A DNA stretch of 64,000 bases from contig CM077823.1 of assembly GCA_039720395.1 (NCBI GenBank), positions 35,546,371 through 35,610,370 of the forward strand, in the 5' to 3' direction. Each line of letters begins with the position of its first letter. The stretch's first letter is position 1. The translations under genes were made by a program, and so were the position numbers. Under the pieces are notes generated by a model. That model was not told the origin of the DNA, searched no databases, and was given only the letters and a program-made list of their open reading frames with translations. This stretch comes from Liquidambar formosana (lineage: Eukaryota; Streptophyta; Magnoliopsida; Saxifragales; Altingiaceae). Shown piece after piece: positions 13,362 to 25,859 of this stretch.

Positions 13362-15610
13362 GATATAGGAACCCTAATCAGAAAGAAGCTAATAGGAGGA
13401 ACCCATCATTTTCATTCACCTCTTTCACCAAACAATTCATACTATCCTACATTTAAAATGGTCACATCAATGTGGGCTCCCTCATTATATCTTGTCTATA
13501 AGATTCTCTCTCTATTATTTTCCTTGTGAGAGTGACTGTTTTGTCACACACTTGGATAAACATACCAACTGATTGTGTTTTTTTAAAGTGGGATATGACA
13601 AGTTAGGTGAAAGGATAAAATTTGGGGAATTTTGAATAATTTGACCCCTTGGAGCTGTTTGGAAACCACATAATTGAAGCAGCTGGTTCGAAATTATATA
13701 ACCTAATTGGGTGATCATACTTTTTGAAATTTAAATATTCAATATTTTAAAATATATATAAGAACTTAATGAACGGCTTTCTTGGTTTATAATTAATAAA
13801 AATGATAAGACCCTTCATAAAGTAGAACGGCCTGAAGAAGACCAAGTGGGGGAAACCAAATCCTTGGTTAAGGATTTTTAATTTTAGTTAATATGCTCCT
13901 GTTAATCTTTAAAGCCTTTTTTCTTTCTCTGCATTTCCATATATAGATTCTGCAAATTGGACAAGCTGTTGCAATCATTTTATGTTAATTTCTTGTTTCC
14001 CAAACAGGCCTTAATTGTGCAGAAAGAAATGGAAAAAGGCAAACTGAGTGCTCTGATGAGCAAAATTTGGTTGAATAATGTCAACTGCTCACTTGTCCAC
14101 TTCTCCTTTGCCTTGCATAAGAAAACCTTAATCCAGAATTAATAATAATTTGAAGATAATCTACAAGACTTTGAAGGGATTGAAACCCAATAATATTCTC
14201 ACTAGGATAAGTCTGGATCTTGTCCCATCATCTTGTACAAAACCAATAAAAGTTTACCTATAAGACATGTTCCTGTTCAACCAAATTAGTGAAAAGTTAA
14301 TGGTAAAATCATGCAAAAGAATAATTCCTTTAAAGATCATGCTCATGATCCTAACATGCAACAAGAAAAAAGTCATCTCAAATGCAATGAAAAGCAAAAT
14401 TGACTCATTCCCCATCATATCAGAGCACAATGGAATGACTTATTCTTCTTTTTTTTCTTTTTATTTTATTTTTTTTCCCCTCTTTTTTTAGGTGGGTCAC
14501 AATAGAATGACTTGATTTCCATGGAACATTGAATTTGAACCATGCCCTTAGGAATGTAAAATGGTTGTTATTATAACGGTAGGATCATGAATTTCTAAGC
14601 ATAACTTGGAAAATATACTACTTAGATAGAGGAACAGAATGTGAAGGAAGAGAACCAAAAAAGAATAAGCCAAAAAAAAAAAGAGAAAAGAAAAGTGTGT
14701 GAAGGACAGTAGTCACCTTTTTCTCCAGTAAAAAGCTGGAGTTTGGTTTTTGGCCATATTTTAAGGGCATGGGGTTGCTGATGTTTGGTTGGGAAAAACT
14801 TCCATGCATGATCTTTTCAAGAAAAAGAAAAAACAGAATTCCAAGAATATGTAACAAGGTGAATGGGCGGTTTGGCAATTTTCTACCAAAAGCCATTGAT
14901 AAACCAAAGAAACCAGGGCATGGTAGCTGTAGGATTTCAAATATGAGAACATAAACTTACAACTATTTCAAATTGGAATGGTAACCGTAGGATTTCAAAT
15001 TCTCTTTTCTTTCTTTTCTTTTCCTCCATCTGCCTTCAACAATAATGGTTTTCTCAAGAGAGTACTATTTTTCAACATTCTCCTGAGGAATAGGGAAGGA
15101 GAAACTAAAAGCAAGAAGAGAGACCATTGACAAAATATGTTTCAGCATATTCAGAAAATGGCATGGAACCGTTTCCAGTGAATTAAGATAAAAGATGAGA
15201 GCAGAATAGGCTTAGCTTCACCTGCACAATACAAGGAAGCTTTTCAAACAGAACCACATAAAGATACCTGAAAATTTTCATGAAACCAGGTTGTTCGAAC
15301 CTCAGATTCAATGGGGGCAAAGACAGCAGAATTGCTCATAATAAAGGAATTCAAGGGGAAATTGAGAGCTTTATGACATGAAGAAGACTGGTCCTGTTTT
15401 TCCATGCACACATGCAAGTTACTTGAAATTCTTTATACCAAAACCAAGAGAAAACAATACGCAAGTTCAAGAAATTCAAGAAGGGAAACTAATCCTGCAA
15501 AATTTCACAGCCTCTCGCTAAAGATCATTCTCCTTTTATGTATATATTTTATATAGTCATTAAATCCTCCCATGTATAATTTTATCTGCAAAATTCATGG
15601 TGGATGAAGT
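10786..15610. other. Intergenic between LARP6 and HHO genes
   Basis: No gene recognised. It contains a roughly 103-bp tandem duplication (11599-11800), a TA repeat at 13338-13361, and T- and A-runs near 12660-12840, 14450-14490 and 14670-14690. Open frames such as 14618-14896 and 14267-14491 read through low-complexity sequence and do not resemble proteins. Confidence 0.5.
11599..11800. repeat. Tandem duplication, unit about 103 bp
   Basis: Two adjacent copies start with TGGGTTTGGTTTTATTTAAT, at about 11599 and 11703. They differ by a handful of substitutions and one small deletion. The block is preceded by CACACGTGCGTTGCACGTA (11561-11579) and followed by GGTAGTATAGATAGATTA (11880-11897), which look like the edges of a short dispersed repeat, but I could not place its ends or a target duplication. 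Confidence 0.7.
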
Positions 15611-18140
15611 CTATACATCAACTTTTCCGGTTTTGTGAATGTGACTTTTCCAGCCATAGTTCTCAGATTTCTCATCTTCATCGTCTTCCATGCTGTCGCC
15701 TCCTGTAGTAGAGGTCCCTCCGGTTGTGCCAGCCAACTGGAGGGGACCCTGGGGAGAACCAGACTGGGAACTGCTCTGCTTTGAAGATTCGCCATACTGA
15801 TCTTGGGACATCCACAAACCACCCAAAACAACAACCGATTGATTTGCAGGGCCAGCCGGTGCAGCTGGAAGTCTCCTAGTATGAAGTCTGTATTTCTGAA
15901 AGTAACATAATAAATTCAAATTAAGAAAGAAATGAAAATCTCCAACCACCCCAAAAAAAAAAAAAAAAAAAAGGGGAAATTCATAACCCACCTGCAAATG
16001 ACTCTTCACTTCATCATTAGTGAGGCCATCAACCTGCATGAGTTCCCTAATCTGCTTCGGGGTGGCCGCTGCAAGAAATCCAAAAGAGAAGATAAAATCA
16101 GACACTAAAAAGAAAAACATTCAAAGAGCATGTCAGCTGTGAATGCAGATAGATCAAACTAGTCTAACTGTATCTATCAGCAGATTCATGGATGATATAC
16201 AAGATTAAAAAACTTCTTATACTCTGTCTCTTCCCCAGTCATTTAACCAATTTCCTTAGACACACACTTTCAAACCATATCAAAATCATAAAAAACGCTA
16301 GACACAAAGCCTATCTCAAGCACTATCTCCTATTTTTGCAAATTGAGGAGTCTCAACTCAAAAATGCCTTTAACCCAACTACATGGGGTCGACTACATGA
16401 ATTCTTTTAAGCAATTCAGTTCTATCAAGAGCCATATTCTTTGTCAAATCCTCAGCACTTGCAGATTGAGGACTGAAGTAACTAATTAAAGAAAGAATAT
16501 AATGTAGTTTTAGTGCCATCAATTTTCCATTTTTTTGCAGATCCAATCAATCAATCACATATCATCCCACCACATATAGATATAGTTGTTGTCCATGAAT
16601 AAAATAAGAAAGCAGAAAACCATTTCAAAGTGTGCAAAACTAGACTCCTCTACCAAGAGATCCATTCCAAAAATTCTCTTTTGACTTTCATTTGAACTAA
16701 AAAAATTCACTCTCTGCATCTTACCTTGAGAACCACCAAGCTGCTGCAGCGCATTGACAAACCTCCGATGCAACTCCGGCGACCAGCATCTCCTCTGTTT
16801 CCGGCTATTCGGCTGCTGCATCGGCTGAGGCCTAGTCTGTAAATTTGATTGACCATTGTGGGTAGAGGAGGAAACTGCTTTACTACCGCTGGTTTTCGAA
16901 CCACTAGAACCGGATTCCTCCCTCAAACTTTTTATCCCAGGAGTGACAAGAGAAAGCCCATGAACGGGTAATTCCTCCTTATCTTCCTTCCTCACCGGCG
17001 TCACCGGGAAACCAGAGTACCCCTTGAATGGCAAAAATGCTCTTCCTCCACCCCTGTTCTTACAGGTCTGAAATGGATCCTCAATCGCTGACCGATTTTC
17101 TTCTTCTTCTCTCTGTCATCAAAAGAAAACATATATATCAGATAAATTCTTATACCCCAAATTAGTAGTCTTTCGTTGTTTTCCTGTATATTTTGGGTCA
17201 AATTCATTTCATTACATAGTGTATTTTTTTTGGGGGGGGTAAAATTCCATTGATCTTGTTTCTACCTGTTTAATGTCAGTTTTTGAATTTTGCTTCTGAT
17301 TGTAGGTGCAACCACCAGTTGAATAATCATCATCAGTGTTCCAGAGCTGGACAGAGCTCATCCAATTCTTCTTATCTTTACAGTCAGTTTCCTTGTGAAT
17401 CCCATTGTCTTCATCACAATTCTTCTTCAATGGAATGAATTCTTCCAATACTGGCTGAATATTTGATGGCCTATTCTGCATTGACTCCTCCTTCAAATAT
17501 ATAATCACTGCAACGACGACAAGAACAAATTATAATCAAAACACAAATAAATTAAAACAAAATAAACCCATCAGTCTACAGCATCAAAAGCCCAAAATCC
17601 AACTCCAGAACTGCACTTTTCATCTCTCTCTCTCTCTATGTATATACACATACACACGATAATCAAAACAAAATAAACCCATCGATCAACAGCATCAAAA
17701 ACCAAAAACCCAAGTCCGGAACTGTACTTTTTTCACACACACATACATATATATACACAAACACACACACACACACGTTAATTGAAAGCAAAACCCATTT
17801 CGAGAATTAAGTTTCCTTCGAATTTTTTTTTAAAATTTAAGGGGAAAAAAAAAACCCCATTAACCAGAATCATAAGAAGTTCAGAAACCCTCCAGGGGGG
17901 ATTAATTTTCCAAAAGTTAAACCAACCATCGTTGAGGAGAAGCATGCAGAGAGGGAGTTCGCGTTTAAAGGCATCGATCTTTCGCATTTCATCTTCTAAG
18001 CTTTTGATATAGTCCTCAAGCTTGGAAAATTTCTCAGAAACGTTACCGATCGTCGAGAGGTCTCTGAGAAAACCGATGATTGTTTTGGGAATGTAAGTTG
18101 GTTTAAAATCTAAGCTCAGTTCATGTGGAATCGAACCCAT
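15611..18140 (-). CDS. HHO/NIGT1-family GARP (G2-like) transcription factor
   Basis: Exons on the minus strand: 18140-17927, 17507-17266, 17112-16725, 16068-15992, 15895-15611, all with GT/AG borders and matching phases, giving 401 aa. The N-terminus (MGSIPHELSLDFKPTYIPKT, then a Leu-rich helix and RELPLCMLLLND) is the conserved HHO/HRS1 region. Exons 3-5 build the single MYB/G2-like DNA-binding domain, about residues 257-315: KQRRCWSPELHRRFVNALQQ, then ATPKQIRELMQVDGL, then SHLQ joined to KYRLHTRR. FLPFKGYSGFPVTPVRKEDK and HGLSLVTPGIK upstream are also typical. The C-terminus is Ser/Gly-rich and acidic. Family members are nuclear repressors in nitrate and phosphate starvation responses or flowering; which Arabidopsis paralogue (perhaps HHO5 or HHO6) is closest is not decided. 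Intron 3 (16069-16724) contains a dispersed repeat. Confidence 0.92.
16335..16460. repeat. Dispersed repeat in HHO intron 3
   Basis: The string CCCAACTACATGGGGTCGAC followed by TACATGAATTC and a TCTATCAAGAGCCAT-like stretch matches a wording I know from many plant repeats. A diverged relative is visible at about 63372-63415. Element class and ends are not determined. Confidence 0.4.
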
Positions 18141-18810
18141 TTCGATCCTTCTCTCTAATCTCTCTCTCTCTATATCTCTCTCAGATCTTTGATTATATAG
18201 AGATAGTAAGGAAGGAGGATCTAAATATCTGTGTATAAATTGAGAGAGAGAGAAAACAGGAATCTAGAGAGAGAAAATGGTTTTGGGAGAGAGGAGGGAA
18301 AGGAGGATTGGAAGGTGAAGATTCTGTTTGGGAGAGCATCGCCGGTTTTCTACAGAGGTGGAGAGGGCTTAAAAGAAGTTCCTTTCGGGTCGTCGCGTAT
18401 CCTATCCATCACTCGGTCTGAGTTGTACTCACTTTCAAATCGGTTCAACTCGGACAGTCTGTTTTCTAAATGTCTAAAATACCCCTATAATAAATAAATA
18501 AATTTAAGGGTGGTGCTATTTTAGCATTACCAAAAGGCTTCTTGTCTTTATACCCCAAAAAAAAATAAAATAAAATAAAAAGGGCTTCTTCCCACCCACC
18601 CTGTGTGGACTTATAAGGTGGAGTACAAGAGACATTATAGGAAGGGCATTTAGAAATTTCCTAAGCATAATTATATACAACAGAGTATATATTTAAGAAC
18701 CCTAACTGAATCTTGATTCCCACCCTCATAGGGGTATCAATCGTCTTATCGATGTTATTTTATTATCAGTCATCATTATTACTAGAGGTCATGGTATATA
18801 TAATGTATGT
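18141..18810. other. HHO promoter region and spacer
   Basis: Immediately upstream of the HHO start codon (on its strand) the DNA is rich in GA/CT repeats (18150-18290), probably 5' leader and core promoter. Beyond about 18500 it is AT-rich spacer. No gene is seen on the plus strand; the open frame 18231-18497 is composition noise. Confidence 0.45.
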
Positions 18811-21185
18811 GTATGCATAATATTTCCAAGAGAATTGTGGGATAATGAATTGGTGGGTTTGAATTCATTATGATATGATATTACTATTTTGTGTCATTAA
18901 GTTTTTTAAAAATAAGTAATAATGAAAATATTTTATAATTTCAAGGAGAAGAGAATGTAGATATAAAAGTAAAAGACTAAGACCTCTCAATCGCTTTCTA
19001 ATTGTGGAAATTTAATTTAAATTGATTTATATATGTCAAAGTTATTTCCGCACAATTGTGGAAATAAAAACGGATGGGATGTACCCAAAATGAAAATGAA
19101 AATGAAAAAAAAAAAAGGGAAGGAGGTGGTGGGTTTCCAATTCTTACCTAACCAAAAGTTAGTAATTTGCAAGTCATTCTCAAAGTATTGAGAAAAAACA
19201 CATTGTGCGCTACTTTATAGATTTCGATAGTTGTGAAGGAAAATATTTATAGCCTTCATTTCGATTTCGAAAAGCATGAAGGATGGGAAAATGAAAGATT
19301 AAACATTGCTTAGGAAGGAAATTTTAACTTAATTTAATCTCTTTTTCTTTTTCTTTTTCTTCTTGCTATTCGAGGTCCAAAAAAATCCCTTGAAAATGTT
19401 TAAGAAGTCAATCTATCAGTGCAATCTTTTAAATTTTCTTACCTTTTTTTTGTGCTTTTGAAAATTCGAATGTAGCTAAGCATATAGAGTTTCTTGCTGT
19501 CACAATAATTTTGGTCTCTCCTTTGTTCTCTTACAAACATCATTCAAACACTGTAACTTAAATAAATAAATAAAAAATGCCCCATAAATGGTTATTTCCA
19601 AGAGAATTGCGTATGCATAATATTTCCAAGAGAATTGTGGGATAATGAATTATTTCCAAGAGAATTGTGGGATAATGAATTAGTGGGTTTGAATTCATAT
19701 TGATATGATATTTACTATTTTGCATCATTAAGTTTTTTAAAAATAAGTAATAATGAAAATATTTGAGAATTTCAAGGAGAAGAGAGTGTAGATATAAAAG
19801 TAAAAGACTAAGGCCTCTCAATCACTTTCTAATCGTGAAAATTTAATTTAAATTGATTTATATATGTCAAAGTTATTTCCGCACAATTGTGGAAATAAAA
19901 ACGGATGGGATGTACCCAAAAAGAAAATGAAAAAAAAAAAAAGGAAGGGGGTGGTGGGTTTCCAATGCTTACATAACCAAAAGTTAGTAATTTGCTAGTC
20001 ATTCTCATAGTATCGAGAAAAAACACATTGTGCATTACTTTATAGATTTCGATAGTTATAAAGGAAAAGATTTATAACCTTCATTTCGATTTTGGAAAGC
20101 ATGAAGGAAAGGAAGACAAAAAGTTAAACATTGCTTAGGAAGGAAATTTTAACTTAGTTTAATTTCTTTTTCTCTTTATTCATGCTATTTGAGGTCCAAA
20201 AAATCCCTTGAAAATGTTTAAAAAGTCAATCTATCAGTGCAATCTTTTAAATTTTCTTTCCTTCTTTTTGTGCTTTTGAAAATTCAAATGAGCTAAATAT
20301 GTAGAGTTTCTTGCTCTCATGCACAATAATTTTGGTTTCTCCTTTGTTCTCTTACAAACATCATTCAAACACTGTAACTTAAATATATAAAAAAAAAAAA
20401 AAAAATGCCCAAAAAATGGTTAAGTTGATCCCAATCCACCACACTAATTGAACCTTCATAATAAAATAAAAAATGAAAAAAAAAATGCCCCATAAATGGT
20501 TAAGATGATCCCAATCCCCATAAATGGTTAAGGAGAAGAGAGTGTAGATATAAAAGTAAAAGACTAAGACCTCTCAATCCCTTTCTAATCGTGGAAATTT
20601 AATTTAAATTGATTCATATATGTCAAAGTTATTTCCGCACAATCGTGGAAATAAAAACGGACGGAATGTACCCAAAAAGAAAAGGAATGGGGTGGCGGGT
20701 TTCCAATTCCTACCTAACCGAAAGTTAGTAATTTGCTAGTCATTCTCAAAGTATTGAGAAAAAACACATTGTGCACTACTTTATAGATTCCGATAATCTT
20801 GAAGGAAAATATTTATAGCCTTCATTTCGATTTTGGAAAGCATAAATGATAGGAAAATGAAAGATTAAAAATTGCTTAGGAAGGAAATTTTTAACTTAAT
20901 TTAATTTCTTTTTCTTTTTCTTCATGCCATTCGAGGTCCAAAAAAATCCCTTGAAAATGTTTAAGAAGTCAATCTATCAGTGCAATCTTTTAAATTTTCT
21001 TACCTTCTTTTTTGTGCTTTTGAAAATTCAAATGGAGCTAAGTATATAGAGTTTCTTGCTGTCACAATAACTTGGGTCTCTCCTTTATTCTCTTACAAAC
21101 ATCATTCAAACACTGTAACTTCAAAAAAAAAAAAAAAAAGGCCCCATAAATGGTTAAGTTGATCCCAATCCACCACACTAATTGG
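18811..21185. repeat. Degenerate tandem array, three copies of about 0.65-0.8 kb
   Basis: Three direct copies follow one another: about 18811-19590, 19609-20470 and 20517-21185 (the last lacks the left 130 bp or so). Landmarks repeated in order are GAATTGTGGGATAATGAATT (first two copies), AGTTATTTCCGCACAATTGT or close variants, AAAACACATTGTGC, TCAATCTATCAGTGCAATCT and AAACATCATTCAAACACTGT. Identity looks about 90 per cent. No coding frame is kept, so it is local segmental duplication of noncoding DNA. Copy 2 has a further small duplication of the AATTGTGGGATAATGAATT block at 19630-19681. Confidence 0.88.
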
Positions 21186-21350
21186 ACCTTCATAAATAAA
21201 TAAATTAAAAAAAAAATGCCCCATAAATGGTTAAGTTGATCCCAATCCACCACACTAAATGGACCTTCATAAGTAAATAAATTTTAAAAAAAAAATGCCC
21301 CATAAATGGTTCTGGTGATCCCAATCCACCACACTAATTGAACCTTCACA
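20400..21350. repeat. Short interspersed tandem units within the array (about 65-80 bp)
   Basis: A unit with ATGCCCCATAAATGGTTAAG, GATCCCAATCCACCACACTA and ACCTTCATAA, separated by A-rich tracts, occurs at about 20405, 20487 (partial), 21140, 21217 and 21295. It marks the right ends of the larger copies and expands locally at 21140-21350, so unequal exchange probably acted at two scales. Confidence 0.75.
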
Positions 21351-24300
21351 ATTACAAAGAATGAGGTGAATATTGCAGAAGTTGAGATATTTTTTACGCC
21401 ATCCAAAGTTTATTTTGGTAGTCCCCTCAACTCCTTTAACTTATTCAAATATATATCACCGAATTCTTTTCTATGATTCCTATCAATGAAATGACATTAA
21501 GATACCTTTCTCTCTCTCTCTCTCTCCTGGTTTCTCAAAGGAAAAATATAGCGTGGCAAGAGGTAGTGATGGCTACAATCACTCACCAGCATGAAATTAA
21601 AAATAGGAGGTGTGACATACAAGCCTTGTCTGCAATAACGATTAAAATTTAATGAGGAAGCAGTGTGTTATGCATTATGATATCTCTACTAAAATGATAC
21701 ATTTGCAAATATTCATGGAAATATCTTAAACAGTAGCTTCATATATGAGGATTGAGGGTTTTTTATTAGGACTTTAGGTTTAAGATTTAGATATATTTTT
21801 CTAGTCCAAAATTAAATATCGGTTGAGACTAAAAGTCCAATGATAGACTTTTAGCCTCAACCTTTATGCTCTATCTGACGGTCAAAGTATAATCAGACTT
21901 AAAAAAACCGGGTTATAAGGTTGCCGACATTTTGACTGTTGGATAAAAAAACAAAGGGCTAATATTAAAAGTTCTCATTTAACTTCCGTAAGCATAAGAG
22001 ATCAGGATTGTGTATATATAATACTCGATTATTGCTAGATCATCCATATATATCTTGCTAGAAAAATAAGGATCACAGCTAGCAACTTACTCTCACCCTT
22101 GTAGTTTTTTAGTTATGTGTTCCTTAAAGAATGATTAATTTTTGTTAATGTTCATTGTCAAAGCATTACTAGGCTTCAAGTCTCATCCTCGACCTAGAAC
22201 TCAAACATATATTCCCTCTCTTGAGTTGCGCATGTGCATTATAGGCCGGCCACTAGTTTATAAAAACTGTGGGACTTTTAGATAGCTCCTAATAATTAAT
22301 TAAGGCCCTAAGAGCTTTCTAATGAAGTTTCTATAGGGTGGGAACCATTCTAAAAACCTTAGAGCCAATCAAAACTACTTGGGCCAATATCAACTAATTA
22401 AAAAATTAGATGCTATGTGTACACACAAAATTTTGAAATAAAATCATACGGTGATTTGGGTTTCACCAAATTTTCACAAGTGGGAGCCTTCAAGGCGTTG
22501 TTGAGGAGTTCAGAGGGAAAAGTCCCTTCAACTCCTTTTTTGAAAAATGGATTTTGAAATTAAGAAAAAAATAATAAAAACTTATTTGGATATGTTTAAT
22601 TTTAATTTTTTATTTTTTTAGGCATGGTGCAACACTTATTTGGATATGTTTAGTTTTATCAATTAAAAAGATATTTGTCTAAGTTGATTTAGTTTTGTAA
22701 GAATATTCTTTGGGAGTTGTTAGGAAGTTACCAGTAGGAAAGAGGATGGAATTTCAAATTTATTATAAAATATTATTAATTTTTTTAATTGTTATTTTCA
22801 CTTACAATTCTTTAACCTTTTGAGCCATTTCACCATAATGCCCTGAGCTTTTAAGGAAATGACACAACAATACTTCTTCAAATCAAATTAGGGAAATGCA
22901 CCACTTCTATTTCCAGAATTTTAAATATTGGAATTTTTGCTTTTCATTAGTGTACTTTTTGAGGACCACTGAGTCACTCACATGAATTAAAGGGGTAATT
23001 TTACCCAAAAGATACAGCTGTAAATTTATATATATATTCCTTTATTTATTTACAGTACAAAAGAGACCTCTGTCCATGGGGCATGATATTAATTAAACAT
23101 TCTAAAGGCACATGGCACATCTTAGGTAGTAGTTGATCCACCATTTGATGGGTTTTATTGAGGGAATAAACTTGAGTGTCACCCATTAAATGTTAAATTA
23201 CGGATATATTTATTGGCTGTGTATCAAAAACAAAGTCGTGATATTATCAGAAAAATACGATTGTTTACAAGATTGTGAGTACGTGATTAAAGATCAAAAG
23301 AGGTAAAAGCTCTTCGTTCTTGGTTTTCTATAACTAGATCCTTTTAACATTTTCTTGCAAGCAAAGTCACATTTCTACCTATTACAAGTGTAAGAATGGC
23401 GATGGATCTAATCATAGTCTGAATTTGTATTTAAATTAACTACAAATATGAAATTTTAAATTATTCAAAAAATTTATAGATTTGATTACTACCAAACCAT
23501 ACGACACCGATAAATTTTCACCGGCAAGGTCATTTTCTCTACAATTTCAAATTAAGCTACACCACTTCAAATTCAAATATCTTAGGACAAAAGTTTTCTT
23601 TCTATCTTTTGAATTGGGGAGTATGTGGGAGTGCTTTCTCCAAAAGTGCCCTCGTTGAACCCCTGCAACCCTCTAAAAGTAAGCCTTTTTGGGATGGAAA
23701 AAGAAGAAGTTCCAATCCATAACCCAAAAGCGCCAATAGAACTCAAAACTTGGTCATTTTGTGGAAAAGGATGAATGGGACCTGTTAAAAGTAAAAGAAT
23801 ATATTGAATTGGTCCCAAAAAAAAAAATTTTAATCTTGAATTAGTCTAGTCTCTTTCTTTCTTTATTTTTCTTTTCTTCTGGGCCACAATTAGTGTACTT
23901 AACTTATCCATATGATTTCTCTGACCTCATTAGGGTTCTGCTTTCTGTACAACGGAAGTAACATTGATGCCAAAGATAATAATTGAGTGACAAGGGGCAT
24001 CATAGTCAAACAAGGTACGCACATTTCATTAAACAAAGACAAAAACTACGATGAAGGGGACTCTTGGGTGTACTGGTGAACTCCATTTTTATTAGGGATA
24101 TTGCGCAATTTACAAAATATACACCTTATTGTTAACATAAAGAATTTTTCAAGAGTCCTACATCTTACCTACTAAACTTCATCAAAAAATACTAATCACG
24201 TAGGCTGAACGAAGTCGATGTTTTTTATAAAAACATTTGTTGAAATGCCAATCTTGATCAATGCATGTGGTCTGTGTCTACATCCTTCTAACCAAATTTG

Positions 24301-25006
24301 TATAATCAAGATTACATTCTATATATCTTGAATAACGTGCATAATATATATATATATATATCAAGAACTCATGATAAGAAGGATGAGAGATGACAGGGAG
24401 ATAGACTAGTAAACATATATTAAGTAAAAAACTAGTGCTATATGCATCAACTTTCCATATAAACTCACGTGGCAAATGATGTGGCTATGCCAAATAAAAA
24501 GAGTAATAATATATGCACCAACTTCTTATACCAACTCACGTAACTAATGATGTGGCACTGAATCATTTCAAAAATAATAAACTATCTGATATCATTTTAT
24601 CTACCTTGTGAGTTGGTAGAAAGAGTCCCTGTAGAAAAGTAGTGCTTATAGTATTTTTCTAAAAAAGAAAAATATACTCTATATTATCTACTGATGTAAA
24701 GAATTGATGCAAGTAAGATTTTCCAAATACAAACCAACCTTTCATTAAAAAAAAAAAAAAAAAACTTACTTTTGGGTTGCGCAACCCCCTTTTGAGTTTT
24801 TTTTCCCCCCAAAAGCTAGCATTTTTTGTTTTCTAAGGAGCGCAACCCCTTTTGATACATGTTTTGATAGGTCAAGAAATTCCCTTTATGGGAGCAATGA
24901 GTCCCTTTTTCCAAAGGTGGAATGTTGAGGCCAGTCTATATCCATTAAGATCCCAACACGTGTATGTATAGTATCTCTTTTACCCTCCTTTCTGTAATTT
25001 TCTTAG
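21351..25006. other. Intergenic, no gene recognised
   Basis: AT-rich sequence with microsatellites (CT at 21511-21526, TA at 24346-24360). A 17-bp near-perfect hairpin lies at 21821-21862 (GGTTGAGACTAAAAGTC against GACTTTTAGCCTCAACC, loop of 8), probably part of a small inverted-repeat element. Between 24430 and 24650 two similar phrases with AACTCACGT and ATGATGTGGC repeat, again suggesting a decayed small transposon. No exon is supported. Confidence 0.45.
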
Positions 25007-25016
25007 TTTTATATTT

Positions 25017-25849
25017 GAAAAATTACATTGGTCTCCCCCTCAGGTTTTGAAAAAAGGCATTGACCTTCCTTGAGATTTGATGAAAATCATATAGACTACT
25101 CATCTATTCATTAATCGTTAGTTGATTAAGGGAAATTACTAATGTCATATAAAAAACTTTAAAAAATACCAAAATTGCACTTATTGAATGTGATAATGCA
25201 TGGAATGACTAAATTAACCCTAAAGTCAAATTTAAAGATGAAAGCGCCCTCAATTTGGTTGTATAAATAGATGGCCAAATATAAAGTGATTTCAACCTGT
25301 TATAAAATGATCTCATCCATTTATATAGCATAGTATCCATTACAGAGTCCTTTAATGGATTACTAACAATTTGGCTATATAAATAGATGATATCATTTTA
25401 TAACAGGTTAAAATCACTTTATATTATTTTGGACAAATCAGATAACAAGTTGTTTATTTTGTACATTTGTTTATTTATTTTGTTACTTTTATGTGTGGTG
25501 ACTGGACAAGTGTCCAAAAATTTTAAGTAGTATTAAATTACATTATGATTACCCAAGAGACGTGTATCAAATAAGTAGATTTGAGGACATTTTCATATTT
25601 AAATTTGACTTTAGAGTTAATTTATTCATTCCATGCATTATCACTTTCAATAAAGGGCAATCTTGGCATTTTCAAAAGTTTTTGTATGACATTAATAATT
25701 TTCATAAGTCAATTAACAGTCAATAGATAGAGGAGCATGGTTTATATGATTTTCATCAAACCTCAAGAAAGATGAGTAGCATTTTTGAAACCACAGGAGA
25801 GGTCTGTGTATTTTTTCAAAACCTCAAGGGAGGTGAGTATAATTTTCCC
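25017..25849. mobile_element. Mutator-like non-autonomous element with long inverted repeats
   Basis: The left (25017-25240) and right (25600-25849) ends are inverted copies over more than 200 bp. For example CTCAGGTTTTGAAAAAA on the left matches the reverse complement of TTTTTTCAAAACCTCAAGGG on the right, and GATAATGCATGGAATGA matches TCATTCCATGCATTATC. Inside, a second inverted pair (GTTATAAAATGAT against ATCATTTTATAACAGG) makes nearly the whole element foldable. It is flanked by TTTTATATTT (25007-25016) and TTTTATGTTT (25850-25859), a 10-bp target duplication with one mismatch. A 9-11 bp duplication and long inverted repeats fit the Mutator superfamily. No transposase is encoded. Confidence 0.85.
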
Positions 25850-25859
25850 TTTTATGTTT

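Noticed and set aside
18811..21350. Centromeric or CRISPR-like array
   Set aside because: Only three long degenerate copies with no regular short spacers; a CRISPR array is not expected in a plant nucleus and a centromeric satellite would be much longer and more regular.
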